A stretch of DNA of 17,095 nt from Lysobacterales bacterium. Lineage in GTDB: Bacteria > Pseudomonadota > Gammaproteobacteria > Xanthomonadales > SZUA-36. Numbering within the stretch: position 1 is the first letter of the stretch; each line of letters begins with the position of its first letter. The DNA lies in NCBI GenBank assembly GCA_009692275.1, contig SHZL01000021.1, forward strand, positions 1 to 17,095. Reading direction: 5' to 3'. Positions 1-6,321 of this stretch are shown here, piece by piece. Both the position numbers and the translations under genes were made by a program. Under the pieces are notes generated by a model. The model was given only the letters and a program-made list of their open reading frames with translations. It ran no database searches and was not told where the DNA came from.

Positions 1-1245
1 ATAGCCCAGAGGAACAGCCCCACCAGGCTGGCCGCGCTCCCAGGGCGTGATGGTAATGCCGGTGCGCACTTCGGTTCCCGCGTGGAAAGTCCAGCGCACA
101 CAGCCTGATTCCCGGTCCAGCGCATAGACCGTTCCATCCTGGCTACCCACGTACACCGCACCACCCGCGAAGGATGGCTGGGATCGGGCACGGCTTGCTT
201 TTGGGTACGCAAACGCCCATTTGAGTTCGAGTGCAGGCAGATCCGCGGCGCTGAGTTTGGCCACCCCAGCGGGGATCAAGCGCTGATTTGAAGCAGCAAC
301 TCCCCAGCCTTGCTGGAACGGTGGATCGTTCCAGTCAAATGCCATGCGTTCAGGGCCGCAGGTTTTTGGAGGAAATGCCGGTGCCTGCGGCTGGCCGCCC
401 GTCAGGAACTCGACCACCGCCGCGCGCATGTCCGGCGTCAGTTGCGCGACCTGCTGGCGCATGACCCCGGTCTCCAGCGCCGCGGTGATGGCCTCGGGCG
501 ACATCATCTGCAGGAAGGACAGGTGCGGGGCACGCTGCACAAGGCCGTTGTGACACTGCTCGCAGGCCGCAGCGAATACGGCCGCGCCGGGATGCGCTGC
601 ACCCCCACCCTGCTGGCCCGACATCTGCGCCTGCACTTCCCCGGACGAGCCATCCGGCAGGGCATTGGGTTGCTGGGCGGGCTGCTGTTCCGGCTGCGGC
701 AACGGCTCCTTGAGTTCCACGAAGTTGCCTTCGGGATCGCGCAGAAACACGAAACGCCCGCCAAAACCTGCCAGCGTCTGCGGTTCGCTGAGAACCGTGC
801 CAAGCTTTTCGCGGTGCGCGGCGGCGATGACGCGATCAAGACTGTCAACGACGAAACCAACGTGGGTGAGCCCGAGCGGGCTGGTCGTGCTGCGCTTGAT
901 CCGGTGGGCCGGCGCGCTGTCGTACTTCAGCAGCTCGAAAGCCATCGGCGCGCCCGGCCCCTGGTAATGGCGCACTTCGACCTGCGTGCCGTGGGTCTGC
1001 AGCAGCGTATCAAGCGCCGCGACGCGCATCGCATCCGGCCACCGCGATGGCGCATCAGCATCCTCGATGCGCAGGTCGGTGACGCGCACCAGGCCGATAA
1101 CCCGCGTGTAGAAGGTGTCCATTGCTTCGAGATCCGAAACCACCAGCCCGGCATGCCAGAAATCCGCCGGCGGCGTATCGGCAATAGCCGGCGCTGAAAC
1201 GCACAGCAGTGCGGCGAGCGCCGCGCAGAGCCTTAAGCGAATCAT
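1..1245 (-). CDS. Exported VOC (glyoxalase)-cytochrome c-PQQ propeller fusion, 3' end beyond window
   Basis: One uninterrupted frame of 415 codons runs from ATG at 1245 off the left edge. GGAGGGG lies about 6 bases upstream of the start. Residues 1-22 form a Sec signal ending in PAIA. Residues 28-180 are a VOC domain with all four expected metal-ligand positions (His31, Glu104, His128, Glu177). A Pro/Gln/Gly-rich linker (about 181-217) leads to a haem c domain with CEQCH (Cys228, Cys231, His232) and a likely axial Met262. From about residue 290 the sequence resembles the start of a polyvinyl-alcohol-dehydrogenase-type quinoprotein (QQGWGVAASNQR, LKWAFAYPKA, VYVGSQDGTVYALD, GCVRWTF). The cytochrome-then-propeller order is known for periplasmic PVA dehydrogenases; a VOC domain in front is not something I recognise. 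Inferred role: periplasmic oxidoreductase that may also bind or convert a substrate in its VOC domain. The substrate is unknown. Confidence 0.85.
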   Translation of the reverse strand, partial: MIRLRLCAALAALLCVSAPAIADTPPADFWHAGLVVSDLEAMDTFYTRVIGLVRVTDLRIEDADAPSRWPDAMRVAALDTLLQTHGTQVEVRHYQGPGAPMAFELLKYDSAPAHRIKRSTTSPLGLTHVGFVVDSLDRVIAAAHREKLGTVLSEPQTLAGFGGRFVFLRDPEGNFVELKEPLPQPEQQPAQQPNALPDGSSGEVQAQMSGQQGGGAAHPGAAVFAAACEQCHNGLVQRAPHLSFLQMMSPEAITAALETGVMRQQVAQLTPDMRAAVVEFLTGGQPQAPAFPPKTCGPERMAFDWNDPPFQQGWGVAASNQRLIPAGVAKLSAADLPALELKWAFAYPKASRARSQPSFAGGAVYVGSQDGTVYALDRESGCVRWTFHAGTEVRTGITITPWERGQPGGAVPLGY

Positions 1246-1267
1246 CAGTTCCCCTCCGCTGCATGAT

Positions 1268-1290
1268 CCGGGAGGAACAGGTGCTCCCGG
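1268..1290. repeat. Short perfect inverted repeat in the divergent intergenic region
   Basis: CCGGGAG (1268-1274) and CTCCCGG (1284-1290) form a perfect 7-bp stem with a 9-base loop. It sits about 23 bases upstream of the fusion gene's start, in the 157-bp gap between that gene and the divergent amidohydrolase. There is no T tract, so it does not look like a terminator. It could be a leader hairpin or an operator. I found no convincing -35/-10 pair in this gap; only AT-rich TTATATA near 1354-1360 resembles a -10 for the plus-strand gene. Confidence 0.4.
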
Positions 1291-1402
1291 GTTCACCCGC
1301 GGACTCTAGCCGGATCGCAACAGGCACGCAAGGTACTTACCTTGCAGGTTGTGTTATATAGTCGCACGGGCATTTGGCGGAACATTCCAGGAGGACTGAT
1401 CT

Positions 1403-3130
1403 TTGAGTTGGTGTCAACAAAGGCGAGTGCCTGTAGTGGTTTCTCTCTTCGCACTGTTTTATGCGGCAACGGGCGCCGCGGCAGAATTCGGCGACCTCGT
1501 GTTGCTGAACGGCTCGGTGTATACGGTCGATGCCGCGCGCAGCTGGGCGTCTGCTGTCGTGGTGAACGGTGATCACATAAGCTACGTTGGTGATGATGCA
1601 ACAGCGCAAACCTTTATTGGTCCCGGCACACGCGTCATCGACCTGCAGCAGCGCATGGTGCTGCCCGGTTTCCAGGATTCGCATTCACACCCGGCCGAGG
1701 TGCCCAACCCTGCTACCACCCTGGATCTGCATGGGCTGGTTGAGCGTGAGCAAGTGTTTGAACGGATTCGCCAGTATGCGCAGCAGCATCCGGAGAAGCC
1801 GTGGATTGTGGGTGACGGCTGGGACGAAGCCGCGTTTCTTCCCGACGGCCAGCCTACCCGCGAAATGCTGGACGCCGTGTTGCCGGACCGGCCCAGCTAT
1901 CTGACCAATAACTCCGGCCACGAAGCCTGGGTCAATTCGCGCGCGCTGGCTGCCGCCCACATCACCGCAGAGACACCCGATCCCCCCAATGGGCGCATTG
2001 CGCGCGATGCACGGGGGCAGGCAAGCGGTGGCCTGCATGAAGACTCCGCCATGGCATTGGTTTACCCCTTGATTCCACCGCTGTCAGAGGAGGAGCGTGA
2101 ACAAAACCTGGCGGCGGGCTTGCAGGAGATGAGCCGACTGGGGATCACGGCCGTGGTGGATGCCATGGCCACACCTGAAGTTGCCCGCTCCTTTCAGGCA
2201 CTCGACCAGCGCGGCGCTTTGGAAACGCGTACCGAGCTCTGTTTGCCGCATTCACCCGAGGCAGACGATGATGTACAAATCCGGTCGTTCGTGGCCCAGC
2301 GCAAAGCATTGGCCGGGCGCCGGCTCCGCGCCGGCTGCGTCAAGATTTTCCTGGATGGTGCGTACGCCTCTCACACCCTGGTCTTGATGGAGCCCTATAG
2401 CGACGATGCACAGTTCGGCAAAGGCAAACTGTTCGTGGAGCAGGAACGGCTCAACCGCCTCGTCACCCGCCTCGATGCCGCGGATTTTCAGGTTCATGTA
2501 CATGCCCAGGGCGACGGCGCTGTGCAGGCCGCGCTCAACGCATTTGCTGTCGCTCGCAGCGTGAATGGAGTGCGCGACAATCGCCATACCATTGCGCACC
2601 TTTGCCTGATTGACCCGGCTGATATAGCGCGTTTCCGCTCACTTGGAGTGATCGCCAACATGTCACCACTGTGGAGCCTTAGCGACGCGTGGGAGACGGT
2701 GTTTGCGCCACGCCTGTTTGGACCGGAACGCGTCAAGCGCCTGTTCTCGTCACGCACGCTGTTGCAGGCGGGCGTCATGCTCGTGTGGGGCTCGGACTGG
2801 CCGGTCACCGGAGTTTCGCCTCTGGATGGCCTCGAAACGGCCATTACGCATCGCTATCCCGGCGGCCGGGACCTCAACGGGAAAGAGGATAGCAGTTTGA
2901 ACCCGCACGAGCGCGTGAGTCTTGAGCAGGCTATCGTTGCCTACACCAGCGCCGGGGCGTTCCTCATGCATGAGGACGCCAGCAGAGGTTCATTATCGAT
3001 TGGAAAAATGGCGGACCTGGTGGTTATCGACAGGAACCTGTTCGACACTGCTGCGCTCGACATTCATTCTGCGCAGGTCGATATGACGGTAATAGCCGGC
3101 AAAGTCATCTTTGACCGCACGCGCAAGTGA
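1403..3130 (+). CDS. Exported amidohydrolase family 3 protein (YtcJ-like)
   Basis: This 575-residue member of the amidohydrolase 3/YtcJ group is a metal-dependent hydrolase of the amidohydrolase superfamily, acting on C-N bonds of amides, formamides or cyclic imides. The first metal motif is DSHSH (His94, His96) after LPGF. Lys314 lies in VKIFLDGA, the position that bridges or is carboxylated in many members. HVHAQGD holds His365 and His367, His395 and His399 follow, and GSDWPV carries Asp465. The C-terminal ADLVVIDRN strand is typical of the small beta-sandwich. The start is TTG at 1403, chosen because GGAGG (1390-1394) lies 8 bases upstream and the resulting N-terminus is a good signal peptide ending ATGAAA. 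Export is less usual for this family, which is often cytoplasmic. It ends 9 bases from the convergent pilin gene. The substrate cannot be assigned. Confidence 0.9.
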   Translation: MSWCQQRRVPVVVSLFALFYAATGAAAEFGDLVLLNGSVYTVDAARSWASAVVVNGDHISYVGDDATAQTFIGPGTRVIDLQQRMVLPGFQDSHSHPAEVPNPATTLDLHGLVEREQVFERIRQYAQQHPEKPWIVGDGWDEAAFLPDGQPTREMLDAVLPDRPSYLTNNSGHEAWVNSRALAAAHITAETPDPPNGRIARDARGQASGGLHEDSAMALVYPLIPPLSEEEREQNLAAGLQEMSRLGITAVVDAMATPEVARSFQALDQRGALETRTELCLPHSPEADDDVQIRSFVAQRKALAGRRLRAGCVKIFLDGAYASHTLVLMEPYSDDAQFGKGKLFVEQERLNRLVTRLDAADFQVHVHAQGDGAVQAALNAFAVARSVNGVRDNRHTIAHLCLIDPADIARFRSLGVIANMSPLWSLSDAWETVFAPRLFGPERVKRLFSSRTLLQAGVMLVWGSDWPVTGVSPLDGLETAITHRYPGGRDLNGKEDSSLNPHERVSLEQAIVAYTSAGAFLMHEDASRGSLSIGKMADLVVIDRNLFDTAALDIHSAQVDMTVIAGKVIFDRTRK

Positions 3131-3139
3131 CGCAGAGGC

Positions 3140-3655
3140 TCAGCTAGTCTTCTTAGCCAACCGGGAATTGGGGCGGGAAAGCACCGGCCAGGGGCTAAAC
3201 TGTATCGACTTCCGGCAGGCCCCGGGCACCTGCCTGGTGTCGCCTTCTACCAGGTAGCACCCCCAAGACATGTTTCCGTCCAGCATGACCCCCACAAGGA
3301 AAATTATCGGCTCTGCGGCTGCGCCTGTATTAATCGTCTGGAAGCCAATCACGGGCAGTCTGCAATTCCCACCAAAGCTGGCAGCATCCAGCCACTGCAC
3401 ATAATTGCTGTTGATGGGCGCGGCGTAGCCAAGATCAGTGATGGAATTAAAGCTTGCGTCCGTGTGTGTCTGACAAAAATCGCTGACTGCGTATTTCACA
3501 CCTTCAGAAAGACGCAAGCCTTCGGTGACCTTTGCTCGTATGGTGTAGTCCTTGTAGGACGGCAGTGCAATGGACAACACGACGCCCATCATGGCGATCA
3601 CGATCATTAATTCGATCAGGGTAAACCCCTTGGTGTGCTTTCCGGTCATTCTCAT
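3140..3655 (-). CDS. Type IV pilin (class III prepilin, PilA-like)
   Basis: A 171-residue prepilin. The short basic leader ends in HTKG, followed by the mature N-terminus FTLIELMIVIAMMGVVLS with Phe1 and Glu5, the signature cut and methylated by PilD. The hydrophobic helix continues into YKDYTIRAKVTEGL, typical of pilin subunits. The C-terminal part has four cysteines (in DFCQ, GNCR, WGCY, GACR), enough for two disulphides. I chose ATG 3655 because AGGAGA sits about 5 bases upstream; an upstream in-frame extension to 3697 would lengthen the leader unnaturally. A sigma-54-type promoter lies about 60 bases upstream. No other pil gene is in the window, so it is a solitary pilin, either a major subunit encoded away from the assembly genes or a paralogue. 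It would be polymerised at the inner membrane and exposed at the cell surface. Confidence 0.9.
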   Translation of the reverse strand: MRMTGKHTKGFTLIELMIVIAMMGVVLSIALPSYKDYTIRAKVTEGLRLSEGVKYAVSDFCQTHTDASFNSITDLGYAAPINSNYVQWLDAASFGGNCRLPVIGFQTINTGAAAEPIIFLVGVMLDGNMSWGCYLVEGDTRQVPGACRKSIQFSPWPVLSRPNSRLAKKTS

Positions 3656-3714
3656 GTTATCTCCTGGTTTTGGCTTCAGCTTGCCTTTGTAAAGCAAGCA
3701 GGTACAAGGTCATA

Positions 3715-3731
3715 AGCAATTTACGTGCCGA
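3715..3731 (-). promoter_or_regulatory. Sigma-54 (RpoN) -24/-12 promoter of the pilin gene
   Basis: Read on the minus strand the site is TCGGCACGTAAATTGCT. It has GG at -24 and GC at -12 separated by exactly 10 bases, and it matches the consensus YTGGCACGrNNNTTGCW at nearly every fixed position (C replaces T just before GG). The predicted transcript would start near 3704, about 50 bases before ATG 3655. Pilin genes of gammaproteobacteria such as Pseudomonas are known to use RpoN with PilR. Upstream activator sites cannot be assigned by eye. Confidence 0.75.
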
Positions 3732-3942
3732 AGTCCCGGAATGAGGCCTGATGGGGCTATCCGGCAGGTCCGGAAGCGTGTTTCCGCTGAAACTCCATCC
3801 GAATTGGTCAGCTACTGACCCAAAACGTCAGGCCGGTGGACGGCTGATTGAGTTTCGGGGGGCTTGCGCTCAGAATGAACTGGTTGCAATGGTTCGGGCC
3901 CCGAACCTGGACCCGCCAAATTCTCTTACCACCAGGTGCTAC
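3732..3942. other. Divergent intergenic region between pilin and the exported three-gene operon
   Basis: About 210 bases lie between the pilin promoter and the next start. The plus strand stays open from ATG 3751, but that stretch has no ribosome-binding site and encodes no recognisable sequence. A 5-bp stem, CTGAC with GTCAG around 3815-3832, is the only small structure noticed. A promoter for the plus-strand operon must lie here, but none is clear. Confidence 0.4.
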
Positions 3943-4569
3943 ATGGTGTCTCGTAAAAATATCCCGGCTGCGTGGTGCATGATTTTCTGCTGCGCCCTGT
4001 CTGTTCCAGTCCAGGCTGACCCAAGCGGTGTTGGCGCAATGGCAGAGGAATCTGAAAGTACCCATGCAGACAACAATGAACTATTGGCCACCCTCAACAG
4101 CTACTATCGATGGGTACTTGCCAACGCTGACACCGTCATGAAAAACGCACCCGGGATAGTTGATGTGCCGGGCACTACGAAGTTTTACCTGGATCGTTCG
4201 TCCGAGCAGGAATTCATCAATGGCTTCATGAATTCCGGAATTTTTTCCACGGAATTCCCGGCGGCCGTAGCGAAATACTATGCAAAGTATGAAAAAGAAT
4301 TCTCGGGGTATTCCCAGGCCGAGTTCGATCAAATAGCCCGCGATGGCCGTGGCCCGCTGCTGGATGTGGAAGATATGGACATCTTCTTTTGCGCCCAGGA
4401 GTACACATACAACGATGAGTACATCAAGAACATCCGACTCAAGGACCTGCACATTGAGGGTGACAGGGCCAGCGTGATCACGATTTTTCCTTTCGAGTGG
4501 GAAACTGATTTCAAGCTGCAGAAAGTTGACGGGCAATGGCTGATCTCCGGATTCTGCGTCTATGAGTAA
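3943..4569 (+). CDS. Exported protein of unknown function (possible DUF3828-like, NTF2 fold)
   Basis: A 208-residue exported protein. ATG 3943 gives a signal peptide (basic MVSRK, hydrophobic core, cleavage after VPVQA), and AGGTG lies 5 bases upstream. A longer frame from 3751 is rejected because it buries the signal. The mature part begins with a helix (LLATLNSYYRWVLANAD) and ends with alternating strands (IEGDRASVITIFPFEWE, FKLQKVDGQWLISGFC). This pattern fits small NTF2/DUF3828-type periplasmic proteins, where the last strands carry the phrase about the protein under test; the assignment is tentative. Two cysteines (FFCAQ, GFCVY) could form a disulphide. Base composition looks more AT-rich than its neighbours. 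Its stop overlaps the next start by 8 bases, so it is the first gene of a coupled trio. Confidence 0.7.
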   Translation: MVSRKNIPAAWCMIFCCALSVPVQADPSGVGAMAEESESTHADNNELLATLNSYYRWVLANADTVMKNAPGIVDVPGTTKFYLDRSSEQEFINGFMNSGIFSTEFPAAVAKYYAKYEKEFSGYSQAEFDQIARDGRGPLLDVEDMDIFFCAQEYTYNDEYIKNIRLKDLHIEGDRASVITIFPFEWETDFKLQKVDGQWLISGFCVYE

Positions 4570-5509
4570 TACGCATCTGCGCGTTCCATTGATCTGCGGG
4601 AACAGATTGCGCAACAAAACCACTCTTGTTCTTCTGCTGCTGGCCGCAACCCAGGCAGTCATGGCAGCCGAGGTAATCGGGCTCTGGCCAGAGGACCAGG
4701 CCCCTTACTACAAATCCAATACGCTGGCTGAACGCGAGACTGAGGTATGGAACACCGTTGTCGTGGAAAACGTCACGCATCCGACTGTCACCATCTTTGC
4801 TGCCCAGGGTGAAAACAGCGGTTTTGGCGTGCTCATTATCCCCGGTGGCAGCTACTCCGTCGTCGCCATTCATCACGAGGGCTACGATGTAGCGCAAGCC
4901 TTGTCCGCGCAGGGCATTACGGCGGCAGTGCTCAAGTATCGCCTGCCCAATCCCCTGTCATCTGATCAGCCCGGACTGGTGCCCTTGTCCGACAGCAGGC
5001 GTGCCCTGAAAATAATGCATCAACAGGCCGCCAGGTATGGCATCGATCCGAACAAAATCGGCGTCATGGGCTTCTCAGCGGGCAGCCATCTGGCGACCGT
5101 CACCAGTCTCTGGCGCAGCGCCGATGACGAAGAGAATGCAGATTTTTCCGCACTCATTTATGGCGTCAGCAAATTCACCGAAGAAAACCTGAAGTGGCTG
5201 GAGGAAAGCCTGTATTTCCGGCCGTTGACAACCGAAGAGAAGGCGCAGAACACTTTGCTGGATTTGATCAGTGCAACTTCTCCACCGGCTTTTCTGGTGC
5301 ATGCCTATGACGACCAGGTATGCAAGGTCGAGGAGTCCACGCTCTACGCCCAAAAAATGTTTGAGCATCACGTGCCGGTTGAGCTGCATGTATTTACCCG
5401 TGGCGGGCATGGATTCGGCCTTGGCAGGAAAAAGGACGGCACCGATCAGTGGCTGAACCTGTTTACCGCATGGCTGCGCCATACCGTCCACCAGGACCCT
5501 CATAGCTAA
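4562..5509 (+). CDS. Exported alpha/beta-hydrolase (acetylxylan-esterase/BD-FAE-like)
   Basis: A 315-residue serine esterase. Residues 1-36 contain a signal peptide (basic RLRNK, LLLLAATQAVMAA). The oxyanion-hole segment IIPGGSY (92-98) is followed by IHHEGYDVA, the nucleophile elbow GFSAGS (Ser172), an acidic motif HAYDDQV (Asp270/271) and GGHGFG with His293, giving a complete catalytic triad. The overall pattern matches bacterial carbohydrate or feruloyl esterases of the BD-FAE/AxeA type, which remove acetyl or other acyl groups; the real substrate is unknown. It starts inside the previous gene, sharing 8 bases, and its TAA overlaps the next ATG by one base (TAATG). Both are signs of translational coupling in one operon. 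It would act in the periplasm or outside the cell. Confidence 0.85.
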   Translation: MSNTHLRVPLICGNRLRNKTTLVLLLLAATQAVMAAEVIGLWPEDQAPYYKSNTLAERETEVWNTVVVENVTHPTVTIFAAQGENSGFGVLIIPGGSYSVVAIHHEGYDVAQALSAQGITAAVLKYRLPNPLSSDQPGLVPLSDSRRALKIMHQQAARYGIDPNKIGVMGFSAGSHLATVTSLWRSADDEENADFSALIYGVSKFTEENLKWLEESLYFRPLTTEEKAQNTLLDLISATSPPAFLVHAYDDQVCKVEESTLYAQKMFEHHVPVELHVFTRGGHGFGLGRKKDGTDQWLNLFTAWLRHTVHQDPHS

Positions 5510-6321
5510 TGTTCAAGCCAAAGTTGATCGCCAGCTCCGTGTTCTTCGTAACCATCACTGCGGCACTGTTGTGCTGTGCGGACGGGAAACCTGCCGCTCC
5601 GCTGACGCGGAAAAATGAAATTAAGCTTTTCGTAACGGCTGCAAACACAGAGCAGGCCATCAAGGCGCTCAAACTGGACGAGCATGAGGCCAAGAAGCGC
5701 ACCGTGATATTTTTTGATACCGCTGACAGGTCACTGGGGGCCAATCATTTGATCCTGCGGGCTCGGCAACAGGGCAAGGGCCAGGGCGACTCAACCGTGA
5801 AACTGCGGGCACCTGAGGGTGCGGCTGAACTGAGCGATGCGGAACGGGCAATCCAGCCGGAGCAAGACTGGACCAATGAAAACGAGCCCACGCTCTCGCG
5901 TTCAAAAGACCGCGAATCCACGGCCAAGGGCCTGGTATCAAAAGTTGTTGCCGGCCAGTTGGCAATAATCGAACTGTTCAGCAGCGAACAACAGGAACTG
6001 GTAACTGGCCGCATGACGGATTTCAACTGGGCCGGGCTGCGACTGTACGGCCCGGTCGAGGCTGAAGTGTGGAAGCAGCAGTGGAAACTCGCCGGTTTTC
6101 CGGAAGACGTGACGGTGGAACTCTGGCATCTGCAGAAGGACGGCAAGCAGCAGGATATCCTCGAAGTCTCCGCCAATGCCAAGGCAGAGACCGAAGAGCA
6201 GGCGAAAGAGTTGGCCCGGCGGTTCTTCGCCGCGGCCAGGGCAGCGGGTATGGGAGAACCGACCGGATTGACCAAAACCCAGATGGTGCTCGATTTCTAT
6301 CAGCCGGGTGCTACGCCCTAA
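5509..6321 (+). CDS. Exported CYTH-like (triphosphate tunnel fold) protein
   Basis: A 270-residue protein starting with ATG at 5509, overlapping the esterase stop by one base. The N-terminus (MFKPK then a hydrophobic stretch to CCADG) is a signal peptide or an uncleaved anchor; the Cys pair does not make a standard lipobox. The core resembles CYTH/triphosphate-tunnel enzymes: EIKL (Glu37, Lys39) in place of ExExK, FFDTADRSLG (68-77) followed by LILRAR (Arg84, Arg86), then STVKLR (Lys98, Arg100), and late strands VTVELWHL and ILEVSANAK before a C-terminal helix. CYTH proteins usually act on triphosphates in the cytoplasm, so export would mean a different ligand, possibly polyphosphate or another anion; that is inference. 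Its TAA overlaps the stop of the convergent acylase gene by 3 bases. Confidence 0.7.
   Translation: MFKPKLIASSVFFVTITAALLCCADGKPAAPLTRKNEIKLFVTAANTEQAIKALKLDEHEAKKRTVIFFDTADRSLGANHLILRARQQGKGQGDSTVKLRAPEGAAELSDAERAIQPEQDWTNENEPTLSRSKDRESTAKGLVSKVVAGQLAIIELFSSEQQELVTGRMTDFNWAGLRLYGPVEAEVWKQQWKLAGFPEDVTVELWHLQKDGKQQDILEVSANAKAETEEQAKELARRFFAAARAAGMGEPTGLTKTQMVLDFYQPGATP

Noticed and set aside
310..1197. A 295-codon open frame on the plus strand
   Set aside because: It is antisense to the VOC-cytochrome-PQQ gene, has Arg/His-rich composition typical of shadow frames in GC-rich DNA, and matches no family.
1354..1360. TTATATA as the amidohydrolase promoter -10
   Set aside because: No acceptable -35 hexamer lies 16-18 bases upstream, so it is mentioned only as a possibility.
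3656..3697. Longer start for the pilin gene
   Set aside because: AGGAGA lies directly before ATG 3655 and the short leader from there is normal for type IVa prepilins.
3751..3942. N-terminal extension of the exported protein at 3943
   Set aside because: It has no ribosome-binding site, no recognisable sequence, and would bury a clear signal peptide that begins at 3943.
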